Positions 42,024 through 51,599 are shown, numbered from the stretch's first letter. The stretch: 64,000 nucleotides of DNA from Pseudomonas sp. B21-040 (GCF_024748695.1 NZ_CP087176.1:3651501-3715500), one strand, 5' to 3'. Notes: generated by a model from the letters alone, not told the origin. Made by a program: numbers and translations.

Positions 42024-43646
42024 ATGAGTTGCTGGACTGTCCTGGGCCTTTCGGCAGACGCCGATACGCGCACGATCAAACGTCACTACGCCGCCCTGCT
42101 CAAACAGACGCGTCCGGACGAAGATCCCGAAGGGTTCCAGCGCCTGCGCGAGGCCTATGAACAGGCACTGACCGCCAAGGAATGGGAACAGTTCAGTGAG
42201 CAGGACCCACAGGAAGAAGCGTCGTGGGACCTGACCGATCTGTCGGGGACACAAATCGACGTGCTGCAACAGGTTACGCGCTCGCTCAACGGCGTCAGCC
42301 TTGGTGAGCTGCAGCAACGCCATGCGCTGGCCCTCGAACACGGCGCGCTGGATGTCTTGGAAGACGAGGTGCTGCGCCATTGCGTCGAGCATCCCGACAC
42401 GTCCGAAGACCTGTTGGAGTGGGCGATCAAGACTTTCCAGTGGTTCAGCGCCTGGCAACGTCTGGAACTCGACGAGGAGCAGATCTATCAGGTGTTGGCG
42501 CAGCGGCGCCAAGGCATCACGCACACTTTGCGCGAGGCACTTGAACGCGAAGACGCCGAAGGTTTTTTGCAGGCCTATGCCCAGTGTTTTCGCCATCAAT
42601 GGCTCAAGGGCGAGCACCATCGCCAGTGGTTCAACGGGCTGCTGAGCCAGTTATTGCTGGAAAGTCGTTTCTGGTCATCGACGATTTTTGAAGCGGTCTC
42701 AACCGGGCAAGGCTGGCATGCCGGGCCCGCCAGCCCCTGCCCGAAAACCGAATGGCAGCGCCTGGTGGACCGTCACGAAGCGCCGATCTTCCTCGCCAGG
42801 CAACAACACCTGGCCACTCAACCGGCCGCCACCCCCGAGCATCGCGCCGCTCGCCTGCTGCTGGCACCGGGCAGCTTCAGTCAACGCCGGGCGTTGGCCC
42901 GACGCTTGCGCGACGATGATTGGACGCAGTGCCGTCAGCTGAGCTCAGCGCTGTACGCCAACCACCCGAAGCTCTGCGAGGCCATGCCCGGCGGCACGCC
43001 GTTCTTCTGGCGCGAGTGGGAACACACTTTCGACAGCTGGCCGATCTACCTCGGCATCGCCCTCGCCTGCCTGATTGGCAGCTTTGTTCTATACGCCCCC
43101 AATGGCGAGCGCCTCGGGAGCTTGATCGGCGTCGCAGTGTTCTGGTCAGTGATATTTTCAGCCGGCGGTTGGGTACTGCACTGGCTGATGCATCAGTTCG
43201 CCCATCGCGTGTGGTTGCTCGATGATCGACTCAGTGCGTACCTGTTACCCGGGTTCAACCCGCCACCGTTTGGCGTACTGCGCGACCTGTTGCCTTGCGC
43301 CGTGATGGCGGCAGGCATTGGTAAGGTGTATGGCCTGATCGGCAGTGGCGTTTACGTCGCCACGCTTGTGGCTGTGGGTCTGATTCGCCGGTACGAGGGC
43401 AAGCCACGCGTCTCTTGGAAGCCCTCCAATCCGTGGATCAAACGCAGCCTTGCAGGTGCAGGGATTTTGCTGTTGGTGGCGTTGCTGGGCGTGTTCAAAG
43501 TGATCTCCAGCCAAGGCACGGTCAATCGCAATCAGGGCCTGCAACAATGGACAGAACGCTTGTGCAGCCGCATGCCGGCCAGTACCAGCGAATGTGGCGC
43601 ACCGGCCACGATGGAACAGTGGTACGGCAAGGAGGCCGGACAATGA
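42024..43646 (+). CDS. J-like domain membrane protein with RPD in place of HPD
   Basis: 540 residues. Residues 1-55 are a J-type helical hairpin (CWTVLGLSADADTRTIKRHY), but the loop reads TRPDEDPEGF (Arg30-Pro-Asp), lacking the His of the HPD motif needed to stimulate DnaK. A long helical region follows, and at least four membrane helices lie in 340-500. The C-terminal ~40 residues contain three Cys. The ATG is chosen to begin at the J-like domain; the frame is open 21 codons further upstream. It overlaps the next gene by ATGA. Function unknown. Confidence 0.8.
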   Translation: MSCWTVLGLSADADTRTIKRHYAALLKQTRPDEDPEGFQRLREAYEQALTAKEWEQFSEQDPQEEASWDLTDLSGTQIDVLQQVTRSLNGVSLGELQQRHALALEHGALDVLEDEVLRHCVEHPDTSEDLLEWAIKTFQWFSAWQRLELDEEQIYQVLAQRRQGITHTLREALEREDAEGFLQAYAQCFRHQWLKGEHHRQWFNGLLSQLLLESRFWSSTIFEAVSTGQGWHAGPASPCPKTEWQRLVDRHEAPIFLARQQHLATQPAATPEHRAARLLLAPGSFSQRRALARRLRDDDWTQCRQLSSALYANHPKLCEAMPGGTPFFWREWEHTFDSWPIYLGIALACLIGSFVLYAPNGERLGSLIGVAVFWSVIFSAGGWVLHWLMHQFAHRVWLLDDRLSAYLLPGFNPPPFGVLRDLLPCAVMAAGIGKVYGLIGSGVYVATLVAVGLIRRYEGKPRVSWKPSNPWIKRSLAGAGILLLVALLGVFKVISSQGTVNRNQGLQQWTERLCSRMPASTSECGAPATMEQWYGKEAGQ

Positions 43647-44638
43647 CTCGGGAATGGTTGTTCCCCGTGGGGATATTCTGGGGGGTGATTACCCTCGGGA
43701 TGATCGGGGCTGGAAAACCCCTGACCACGTTCGACCTGTGGCTGGACAAACACGATGCGCCCATCACTGCGCAAGCCAATGCATTGAGCCCGGTCATCAA
43801 CTGCATCAATCGGGTCGACGTGCAATGGCACCTCGCTTACGAGCGTTACACGTCACCGGCGCAACTCGGGGAACCCGTTCGGAACTGGATGGCCAACCAA
43901 CATGATTTCGACGACGGCGTTGCCACTACAGTGAACGAGGCCCAAAGGGATGTCTGTTCGCCGAAAATCAGTGAGAAACTCTCGATCCTTGGCTACGAAA
44001 AGTCGCTAGTGACGCTGGCAGACGACTACGTGCAGGCACTGGAGCGCGTGACGCCGCTCACGCTGAAAATCCGTTTTTACCAGCAACCGGTTTTCTCACA
44101 GCCCACCTATGAATTGCCACCCGAATTCGCCGTGCAATTTCAGCCCAGGGCTGACGCGTACCTTTTGGCCTCTGCGGCGTTAAGACAGCGTGTCGAAACG
44201 CTGGACCTTGAACAACGACGCGAGCAGCTGAAACTGATCGAAGCCCGACATGGCAAAGACATTCATTGGTACCTGCTGGACTACATGATTCAAGCCAAAG
44301 ACACACTGAACGTGGTCAGCGACGGGGTCAAAAACCGCAGCCTGACCCCGCAGGCGCTGGCCTTGACCACCCGAGAGCTGCAACTGGCCTGGGATTACCG
44401 GCAGCAATTCAACCATGCAGAGTTACCCGAAACGAGAAAACGCAACGAAGTGCCGCGCTACCTCTGGGACCACATTACCGGGCCTGCGCAGAAGTACCTC
44501 GATGCCTTGAATACCTTGCACAACGACTGGCAGAACAAGGCTGAACCGCAGCGATTGAGCGAAGACTTTTATGCCGTGACGCGGGGGTATGACTCGCTCG
44601 TCAGCCACTACAACCGAATGGCTCGCTTTGATTATTGA
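43643..44638 (+). CDS. DUF3829 (YiiG-like) protein
   Basis: 331 residues. An N-terminal hydrophobic segment (WLFPVGIFWGVITLGMIGA) could be a signal or anchor. The rest is largely helical with few cysteines, resembling DUF3829/YiiG proteins, which are usually lipoproteins; no lipobox is seen here. It is translationally coupled to the J-like gene (ATGA), so the two products probably act together at the membrane. No enzymatic motif was found. Confidence 0.7.
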   Translation: MTREWLFPVGIFWGVITLGMIGAGKPLTTFDLWLDKHDAPITAQANALSPVINCINRVDVQWHLAYERYTSPAQLGEPVRNWMANQHDFDDGVATTVNEAQRDVCSPKISEKLSILGYEKSLVTLADDYVQALERVTPLTLKIRFYQQPVFSQPTYELPPEFAVQFQPRADAYLLASAALRQRVETLDLEQRREQLKLIEARHGKDIHWYLLDYMIQAKDTLNVVSDGVKNRSLTPQALALTTRELQLAWDYRQQFNHAELPETRKRNEVPRYLWDHITGPAQKYLDALNTLHNDWQNKAEPQRLSEDFYAVTRGYDSLVSHYNRMARFDY

Positions 44639-44798
44639 AGAGGCGAGTTCCGCGACAGGTCGCTAAAAAACTCACTATTGACCCAACGCTGCCGGCCATT
44701 TCACAACCGTCATTTGACAGATGCCCGGCATCCGGCAAAGCTGCAGCAAGCTTGATCGCGCGCCCAAGGGCAAACGCACCTGGACTATGGAAGTCGCA

Positions 44799-47153
44799 AT
44801 GCCGAAACATAAAAATAAAGCAACAAGCCCAAACCCTGATTCGCAACCGAACCTGATCAATCGCTACCTTTTTCCTGTAACCATCGGCACATTGCTGCTG
44901 GCGGTCATCGCCATCGGCTGGTTTCTGTTCAGCAGTTCACCGGCACCGCTCAAGCCTGTTCCCGTCAGCGCCCCTGTCGCGCAACAGGCCAAACCGCAAC
45001 CGGTCGCGATGGCCCCGGCGAAGATGGTCGATGAACAACAGTGCCAGGGTTGCCACAGCGAGCAGGTCAAGGACTGGCAAGGCTCCCATCACCAATTGGC
45101 GATGCAACCGGCCAATGCCGAAACGATGCTGGGCGACTTCAATAACGTCACGTTCAAGGCCGAGAACGAAACCACCGTGTTCTCACGCAAGGACGATGGA
45201 TTCTGGGTCAATACACCAGGCATTGATGGCAAGAATGCCGATTTCAAGGTGGCTTATACCTTTGGTATCGCGCCATTGCAGCAATACCTGATCGAGGTCG
45301 GCGAAGGACGTTTGCAACCCTTGGGCGTGGCCTGGGATACCAAAAAACACCGCTGGTTCCACCTCTATCCCGGCCAGGGTGTGAACTTCAAGAATCCGTT
45401 GCACTGGAGCAAGCCAAGCCAGAACGCCAACTTCATGTGCGTCGAGTGCCATACCACAGGCTATAAACGCAATTTCGATGCCGCCAAAAACACCTTTGAC
45501 AGTCAATGGAACAGCCTCGGTGTCGGCTGCCAGGCATGCCACGGCCCGGCCTCCAATCACCTGGAATGGACGGCGAAAAAAGGTGATTTGATTCACGCCG
45601 GTTTTGCCGTCGACCTCAAGGACAAGAACGCAACTGTCGAAATCGAAACCTGTGCCCGCTGCCATTCGCGCCGCGCCCCGCTGAGTGATGGCTACACCGT
45701 TGGCAAACGCCTGATGGATGACTACCTGCCAAGCGCCCTGACCCGCGAGTTGTATGCACTGGACGGCAAGATCAAGGACGAGGTGTTCGAACATGGCTCC
45801 TTCGCCCAAAGCAAGATGTTCGACAAAGGCGTGCGTTGCAGCAACTGCCACAACCCGCACAGCAGCGAGCTGAAGGCGCCGGGCAACGGTGTTTGCCTGC
45901 AATGCCACAACACGGCGGGCAAGACGTCGGTGGAAGGCGTCGACGGTAAAGGCCTGCAAGCGAAAAACTACGATTCCATCGAACACACCCGCCACACCAT
46001 GGGCCAACCGGGCTCGCAGTGCGTGGATTGCCACATGCCTGGCAAATTCTATATGGGCAATGACTTCCGGCATGACCACAGCTTCAGTATCCCCAACCCG
46101 GAGCGGGCGAAAAAACTGGGAACACCGGATGCCTGCCTCACTTGCCACCAGGGTAAGGACGGCGACAAGGTCACTGAGCAATTCAAACTCTGGAACAGCG
46201 CGCCAACCGTACAGGCCCCGCGTTATGACGAAAGCCTGTGGCTGATTCGCAACGGCCAGCCCGGTGCGGCGCAAGCTTTGTACGAGCAGTTGCAACGGAG
46301 CAATTTGCCAGCGATTCAACGGGCAACCTTGCTCGCCGAATTGCCGATGTACCCGAGTGAACAGGCGCTGAAACTGGCCACCAAGGACTTGAGCAACCCG
46401 GCCCCCCTGGTGCGTGAAAGCGCCGTGCGGGCCATCAGCGCATTCTTGCCGCCGCCCGAACGTGCGCCGCTGTTGTCGCCGTTGCTGGCAGACCCGGTGA
46501 AGGCGGTGCGCATCGCCGCGGCCCGCGATTTGCTGGGTCTGGCCAGTAACGGATTGGGCAATGCCCAAGCGAACTGGAATGCGGCCATTGCGGAGTACGA
46601 AGCGGTACAGATGAGCCTGCTGGAACGGGCCGAAGCCAATCTCAACCTGGCGATGCTCTATCAGGCCAGCGGCCGCAATGACAAGGTCGAAAAATACCTG
46701 CGCACGGCCCTCGAACGCGATCCGGATTTCTACCCGGCGCTGGTGACGCTGGTGCAATGGCTGGAAGCCAACGGCCGCAGCCAGGAGGCTCAGACGCTGC
46801 TGGCACAAGCCTTGAAAGACCACCCGGACGCAGCGCTGTTGCAATACACCCAAGGCCTGTCGCTGGTGCGGGCAGGTAAATCGGACCAGGCCATGCCAGC
46901 GTTACGCAAAGCCGCACAACTGGAACCGCAGAACGCCCAATACGGCTACGTGCTGGCCGTGGCGTTACACGACAAAGGCAAGGTCGAAGAGGCCTGCGAA
47001 GTGCTGGAGCAATTGTTGAAAGTGCAGCCGGCCAACCGCAATGCGCGGCTGTCGTTGATCCAGTACTACCTGGCCAATGGACAAGAGCCCAAGGCACAGG
47101 TGTTGTTGCAGGGCTGGAAGAAAATGAACATGGGCGATCCGGCGTTGAAATAA
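44799..47153 (+). CDS. Membrane-anchored octahaem cytochrome c with HEAT and TPR repeats
   Basis: 784 residues. One N-terminal membrane anchor (about 23-45). Eight CXXCH haem sites follow at residues 82, 214, 244, 285, 347, 366, 408 and 446, in a domain of the cytochrome c554-like multihaem kind. HEAT-like repeats lie at about 530-600 (PVRESAVRAISAFL, PVKAVRIAAARDLL), then four or more TPRs to the end. It should be periplasmic and matured by the Ccm system. The ATG with GGAAG five bases upstream was preferred; ATG 12 bases earlier is possible. Electron donors and acceptors are unknown; the TPR part suggests a protein partner. Confidence 0.88.
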   Translation: MPKHKNKATSPNPDSQPNLINRYLFPVTIGTLLLAVIAIGWFLFSSSPAPLKPVPVSAPVAQQAKPQPVAMAPAKMVDEQQCQGCHSEQVKDWQGSHHQLAMQPANAETMLGDFNNVTFKAENETTVFSRKDDGFWVNTPGIDGKNADFKVAYTFGIAPLQQYLIEVGEGRLQPLGVAWDTKKHRWFHLYPGQGVNFKNPLHWSKPSQNANFMCVECHTTGYKRNFDAAKNTFDSQWNSLGVGCQACHGPASNHLEWTAKKGDLIHAGFAVDLKDKNATVEIETCARCHSRRAPLSDGYTVGKRLMDDYLPSALTRELYALDGKIKDEVFEHGSFAQSKMFDKGVRCSNCHNPHSSELKAPGNGVCLQCHNTAGKTSVEGVDGKGLQAKNYDSIEHTRHTMGQPGSQCVDCHMPGKFYMGNDFRHDHSFSIPNPERAKKLGTPDACLTCHQGKDGDKVTEQFKLWNSAPTVQAPRYDESLWLIRNGQPGAAQALYEQLQRSNLPAIQRATLLAELPMYPSEQALKLATKDLSNPAPLVRESAVRAISAFLPPPERAPLLSPLLADPVKAVRIAAARDLLGLASNGLGNAQANWNAAIAEYEAVQMSLLERAEANLNLAMLYQASGRNDKVEKYLRTALERDPDFYPALVTLVQWLEANGRSQEAQTLLAQALKDHPDAALLQYTQGLSLVRAGKSDQAMPALRKAAQLEPQNAQYGYVLAVALHDKGKVEEACEVLEQLLKVQPANRNARLSLIQYYLANGQEPKAQVLLQGWKKMNMGDPALK

Positions 47154-47172
47154 CCCTTGATCCACACCGCCT

Positions 47173-47316
47173 GTAGCAGCTGCCGAGCCTGCGAGGCTGC
47201 GTTCGGCGACGAAGTCGTCGTGAAATCAAACGATGCGGTTTTTCAGGAAACCGCGTTCACCGGGTTTACGACGACTGCGTCGCCGAACGCAGCCTCGCGG
47301 GCTCGGCAGCTGCTAC
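47173..47316. repeat. Dispersed palindrome, type A, copy 4
   Basis: GTAGCAGCTGCCGAGCCTGC with a matching inverse right arm, and inner arms CGGCGACGAAGTCGTCG / CGACGACTGCGTCGCCG. It lies between the convergent ends of the cytochrome gene and the next minus-strand gene. Confidence 0.9.
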
Positions 47317-47329
47317 ACGGGTCGTGGGA

Positions 47330-48298
47330 TTACCACGAAGAACCACTCTTCAACGCCAGCTCCCGCCGACTGTTGGCTCGCATCGCCTTGATCAGCGACA
47401 CCGTCCCCACCAGCAAAATCGCCGCCGCAAACAAAAAGTCGATTTTGGACAGCTGGAAGTCATTCAGCGGCCCCACCAAAAACACCCGTATTGCCCCGAC
47501 GCTGACCAGCGTCGCCAGAAAGTCGATGCCCGGCTCGTCGCGATAAAACACGTGCAGCAGCGGCAGGCAGATCACCAGCAGCAACAGCAGGACAATCACC
47601 TTGAATGAGCCCTTGCGCTCGACACTGAACGCACACTCATTGGCGGCATACGGTTTGTAGTCTTCCTCGCGCGCCAGCGAGTTTTTCTCGTTGATGTACT
47701 CCGCGCGGTTGTACTTTTGAATCGGCGTAAAGGTGTTCGACATCTCCATGCTGGTGGTGATGTGCTTGAAATTCAGGTCGATGCGCTCGTTGCCCTTGAG
47801 GTAATACAACACCGGCTTGTAACCGTAGCGGTAAGTGTCGAACGGGAAGTCCGTCGCCCTCCCCTGAACGCCGATCGTTCGGAGTTCGAGTTCGGCATAG
47901 GCACTCTTGTTGAGCGACGACAGGTTGCGGCTCAGGGGCTTGATTTTGACCTGCTCCAGAAACACCGGGGTGACGCCGTAAGACCACTGCAACGGTTCCA
48001 GGCGCAGCCGCAGTTCGTTGCGGCCCAGGTCATATCGATCAAACGTTCGCTCAGAGACGATGACAGTGCCCGCGAGTGCGAACTCACCACGCACATTGTT
48101 GGTGATGCGCAGTGTCAGGCGATCCTTGCCCAAAGTGGCGGCATCACTGGCCGGCGGTGTGCCGCACCAGGCGTAACTGTCTCGCGCCCCCGCGAGTTGG
48201 CCCTCGCGGTCCTCTTGAAACAGATAAAAGTAACTGCCCCACAAGGCCAACATCAGCAACAGCGCGATCAGCCCCAACACCTTCTTGCCCACACTCAC
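47330..48298 (-). CDS. Membrane protein, DUF4436-like
   Basis: 322 residues from a GTG start with AAGGAG eight bases upstream. It has one N-terminal helix (about 8-26), a periplasmic beta-rich domain with two Cys and the motif FPFDTYRYGYKP, then three helices close to the C-terminus (about 230-310). This layout resembles DUF4436. The function is not known. It is followed upstream on the same strand by a lipoprotein gene 72 bases away; the two could be one unit. Confidence 0.6.
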   Translation of the reverse strand: MSVGKKVLGLIALLLMLALWGSYFYLFQEDREGQLAGARDSYAWCGTPPASDAATLGKDRLTLRITNNVRGEFALAGTVIVSERTFDRYDLGRNELRLRLEPLQWSYGVTPVFLEQVKIKPLSRNLSSLNKSAYAELELRTIGVQGRATDFPFDTYRYGYKPVLYYLKGNERIDLNFKHITTSMEMSNTFTPIQKYNRAEYINEKNSLAREEDYKPYAANECAFSVERKGSFKVIVLLLLLVICLPLLHVFYRDEPGIDFLATLVSVGAIRVFLVGPLNDFQLSKIDFLFAAAILLVGTVSLIKAMRANSRRELALKSGSSW

Positions 48299-48370
48299 GG
48301 CCAGACTCCTTTCTCTGTTTCTTCCAAGCAGCCGAAAACCCGCTGACGCGGGTTCCGAAAATGCCAGTGA

Positions 48371-49180
48371 TTAGTTAACGGCGTATTTGTTTTGCAGCGC
48401 TTGCAAGCGCTCGGTTTGTTGCGGGGTCAGGCCACTGGCATCGAACAGCACGGCGCCATCAGCCCCAACGAGTTTGATGATTTCCAGGCTGAACAATGCT
48501 TCTGCGGGCGCATCAAGCTTGCCCCATTCGCTGAACTGGTTCGGCGTAATTTCCCAGGTAGGTGACTCGCCCGGCTCGATACCGCCAGGAATCGGCAATT
48601 CAACGGTGCCCACGAACCATGGCGTGGCGCGGCCCGCGCTGGCCACGGTGCCTTTGAAACCGACACGGGCGATGGAGAACGCCGTGCCGTTCTTGACCTT
48701 GGCCACCACCACCGGTTGACCGTGCGGCGCCGCCGAATTCTTGTTCTTCTCGGTGAAATAAAATTCCGACTTGAGAATCTGGAACTTCGCCATCTCTACC
48801 TTGGCAATCTGGGCCGCCTGCTGGATGTCCTGCAGTTGCTTGATCTCGGCCAGGGCTTGCTGCTTTTCCTTCAATGCGCGTTCGGTGCGCAGATTGGCGG
48901 CGATCACGGCGACGTCTTCAGCGGTTTTTCCGTTGAGCGTGGTGCGCACGTTATTTTTGGCCTGCTCCGCCGATATCTGGCCACTCAAGGCCTCGCCGAT
49001 ATTGCTGAAGGTGATGAGTTTCAAATCTTCCAGGAGCTGGGCTTTCTTGTCTTGCGGCAGGTCTGCCGTGACTTTATCCAGCGATGACTTGAGGCTCTCA
49101 TCGCTAGTGCCGTCCAGTTTCGGACCACCACAACCGGCCAACATCAATGTCACCAACCCTGCCGCGAACATCCTGCGCAT
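48371..49180 (-). CDS. Lipoprotein with coiled-coil segment, DUF6694-like
   Basis: 269 residues. The signal peptide ends in the lipobox LAGC (MRRMFAAGLVTLMLAGCGGP). Residues about 25-135 are helical, with a likely coiled coil (ERALKEKQQALAEIKQLQDI); a beta domain follows to the end. It resembles a family of Pseudomonas lipoproteins of unknown function annotated as DUF6694. A type A palindrome lies upstream of its promoter region. Confidence 0.7.
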   Translation of the reverse strand: MRRMFAAGLVTLMLAGCGGPKLDGTSDESLKSSLDKVTADLPQDKKAQLLEDLKLITFSNIGEALSGQISAEQAKNNVRTTLNGKTAEDVAVIAANLRTERALKEKQQALAEIKQLQDIQQAAQIAKVEMAKFQILKSEFYFTEKNKNSAAPHGQPVVVAKVKNGTAFSIARVGFKGTVASAGRATPWFVGTVELPIPGGIEPGESPTWEITPNQFSEWGKLDAPAEALFSLEIIKLVGADGAVLFDASGLTPQQTERLQALQNKYAVN

Positions 49181-49251
49181 ACCCGACTCCTTTTTGAGAA
49201 TGCGCGGACTCTACCAAAATGCCACCACTGGCCCAAGCAAAAACACGCCCT

Positions 49252-49396
49252 GTAGCAGCTGCAGAGCCTGCGAGGCTGCGTTCGGCGACGCAGTCGCCGT
49301 GAAATCAGGCTCTGCGGTGTGACAGGAAAACCGCATTCGAAGGGTTTACGACGACTGCGTCGCCGAACGCAGCCTCGCAGGCTCGTCAGCTGCTAC
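49252..49396. repeat. Dispersed palindrome, type A, copy 5
   Basis: GTAGCAGCTGCAGAGCCTGC at the left and the inverse ending GTCAGCTGCTAC at the right. Inner arms GGCGACGCAGTCGCC / GACTGCGTCGCC. It fills the gap between the lipoprotein gene and the 3' end of the DUF934 gene. Confidence 0.9.
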
Positions 49397-49410
49397 AAAA
49401 TGGTGTGTTG

Positions 49411-49890
49411 TCAGCGTCGTCTGAACAACGGCCGAGGCTCAATCACCGAACGGCCGTACAACACGCTCATCCCGGCCAACCCCTTCAGCGCATCCTCGGC
49501 CGATTTGTCTTCGCGCACCGCGAAGCTGTCGAACCCGCATTGGCGCATATGGCTGAGTTGATCGCGCAGCACATCACCGATCGCGCGCAGCTCACCGGTC
49601 CATCCCATTCGAGTGCGCAGCAAGTACGCCTGGCTGTAACCGCGACCGTCACGAAAGCTCGGAAAATCCAGGGCAATCAACGGCAGCTTCTCAAACCATG
49701 GGTTAAGGCGTTCCACCTCATCATCCGGCCCCAGCCACACCGCATGCTGTGCAGGATTGAGCAGCCAGCGGTTCAACGGCAAAATCAGTGACCCGGCAGG
49801 CATTTCACCCTCCTGGTCCCTGACCAGCACCCACGGATCGTCAGCCACAATCCGCGCCACACCCTCCTCCAGCCGCAGCAGATTGTTCAT
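49411..49890 (-). CDS. DUF934 protein
   Basis: 159 residues, cytoplasmic, no membrane segment. The conserved stretches IALDFPSFRDGRGYSQAYLL and ELRAIGDVLRDQL are those of DUF934, a small family nearly always encoded after sirohaem sulfite/nitrite reductases. It overlaps the reductase gene by ATGA, so it is made with it; a role in electron supply or maturation is inferred. The P. aeruginosa counterpart in this context would be PA4129. Confidence 0.9.
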   Translation of the reverse strand: MNNLLRLEEGVARIVADDPWVLVRDQEGEMPAGSLILPLNRWLLNPAQHAVWLGPDDEVERLNPWFEKLPLIALDFPSFRDGRGYSQAYLLRTRMGWTGELRAIGDVLRDQLSHMRQCGFDSFAVREDKSAEDALKGLAGMSVLYGRSVIEPRPLFRRR

Positions 49891-51560
49891 GCCGTCACCT
49901 CCAGTACCTTCGGATACACCTGCTCCTTGAACGGCTCAAGACCGATGCGTAGCAGGGTGTCAACGAACAGTTCTTCGCTCTCGCGGTAATCGACAAACGT
50001 GTCGATGATCCGCTCGATTACCTCGGGTACTTCGGTGGCGCTGAAGGACGGGCCGATGACCTTGCCCAGCGCACTGTTCTTGCCCTGGCTGCCGCCGAGG
50101 GTGATCTGGTACCACTCGCTGCCGTTCTTGTCGACGCCCAGAATGCCGATGTTGCCGATGTGGTGGTGGCCGCAGGCATTCATGCAACCCGAAATGTTGA
50201 GGCTGATGTCGCCCAGGTCGTGAAGGTAATCCAGGTCCTCGAAACGTGCCTGAATGGCCTGGGCAATCGGGATCGATTTGGCATTGGCCAGTGCGCAGAA
50301 GTCGCCGCCGGGGCAAGCGATGATGTCGGTCAGCAAACCGACGTTGGCGCAACCCAGCCCCTGCTCGCAGGCCAGGCACCACAGCGTATGGAGATCCGCC
50401 TTGGGCACATCCGGCAGCACGATATTCTGTTCATGGGCGATGCGGATTTCACCGAAACCGAATTGCTCGGACCACTCGGCCACGGCCTGCATTTGCTCGG
50501 TCGTCACATCCCCGGGTGGCGAGGCGATCCCGGGTTTCGTCGACAGCACCACGCTGGTGTAACCCGCGACCTTGTGCGGTTGAACATTGCGGGTGACCCA
50601 GCGTGCGAACGCCGGGTTCTCGGCCAGGCGTGTGCCAAATTCCAGGTCAATGTCGGGCAGTGAACGGTAGTCGGGGGCCACGAAAGCACTGGCGACACGC
50701 TCATACTCGGTGCTGGTCAACTGCGCCGGCCCGTCCTTGAGGTACTGCCACTCCTCCTCCACTTCCTTGGCGAACGCTTCGATCCCCAGGGCTTTGACCA
50801 ATATCTTGATCCGCGCCTTGTACTTGTTGTCCCGCCGACCGTGGCGGTTGTAAACCCGCAGCACCGCTTCGACATAGGACAGCAAATGCTGCCACGGCAA
50901 GCCCTCGCGGATCTGCAAGCCAAGGATCGGCGTGCGCCCCAACCCGCCACCCACAATGACCCGCAACAGCTTTTGTCCATGGTCATCGCGATAAAGATAA
51001 AGACCTATGTCATGCATCATGATGGCGGCGCGGTCCTGCTCCGCCGAACAGATGGCGATCTTGAACTTGCGCGGCAGGAACAGGAATTCCGGGTTGATGG
51101 TCGACCATTGACGCAAGATTTCCGCCAGCGGACGTGGGTCCATCAGCTCGTCCGCCGCCACACCGGCGAACGCTTCGGTGGTGATGTTGCGCACGCAGTT
51201 GCCAGACGTCTGGATCGCATGCATTTGCACCTGCGCCAGGCGTTCGAGAATGTCCGGCACCTGAGCCAGCTCGATCCAGTTGAACTGCATGTTCTGCCGG
51301 GTGGTGAAGTGGCCATAACCGCGATCGTAATCCCGGGCGATGCTCGCCAGCGTACGCATCTGGCCGGCACTGAGCGTGCCGTAGGGAATCGCCACGCGCA
51401 GCATGTATGCGTGCTTTTGCATGTACAGACCGTTCTGTAAACGCAACGGCAGGAACTCTTCTTCGCTCAGCTCGCCGGCCATGAAGCGTTCGACCTGATC
51501 GCGAAACTGCGCAACCCGTTCGAAGACCAGGGCCCGGTCATAGTCATCGTACTGATACAT
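49887..51560 (-). CDS. nirA: Sirohaem nitrite/sulfite reductase (NirA/CysI-type, PA4130-like)
   Basis: 557 residues; six-electron reduction of sulfite or nitrite with sirohaem and a [4Fe-4S] cluster. Two ferredoxin-like halves are each followed by a sirohaem-binding half. The visible motifs are GHFTTRQNMQFNWIEL, TSGNCVRNITT, and the cluster ligands CPGGDFC and CMNACGHHHIG. Pseudomonads often have two such enzymes (PA1838 CysI, PA4130). The neighbouring DUF934 gene, orphan ccoN and shared 41-bp promoter element argue for the PA4130 type, whose expression rises with cyanide. Substrate choice cannot be read from sequence. The 234-base leader contains a type A palindrome. Confidence 0.88.
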   Translation of the reverse strand: MYQYDDYDRALVFERVAQFRDQVERFMAGELSEEEFLPLRLQNGLYMQKHAYMLRVAIPYGTLSAGQMRTLASIARDYDRGYGHFTTRQNMQFNWIELAQVPDILERLAQVQMHAIQTSGNCVRNITTEAFAGVAADELMDPRPLAEILRQWSTINPEFLFLPRKFKIAICSAEQDRAAIMMHDIGLYLYRDDHGQKLLRVIVGGGLGRTPILGLQIREGLPWQHLLSYVEAVLRVYNRHGRRDNKYKARIKILVKALGIEAFAKEVEEEWQYLKDGPAQLTSTEYERVASAFVAPDYRSLPDIDLEFGTRLAENPAFARWVTRNVQPHKVAGYTSVVLSTKPGIASPPGDVTTEQMQAVAEWSEQFGFGEIRIAHEQNIVLPDVPKADLHTLWCLACEQGLGCANVGLLTDIIACPGGDFCALANAKSIPIAQAIQARFEDLDYLHDLGDISLNISGCMNACGHHHIGNIGILGVDKNGSEWYQITLGGSQGKNSALGKVIGPSFSATEVPEVIERIIDTFVDYRESEELFVDTLLRIGLEPFKEQVYPKVLEVTA

Positions 51561-51599
51561 CTGGCTACCTCATCAGGGTTGTTCGCACGCTCTGCACCT

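Noticed and set aside
45183..46853. 556-codon minus-strand frame opposite the octahaem cytochrome
   Set aside because: Antisense shadow of a gene with eight CXXCH motifs; no recognisable domain.
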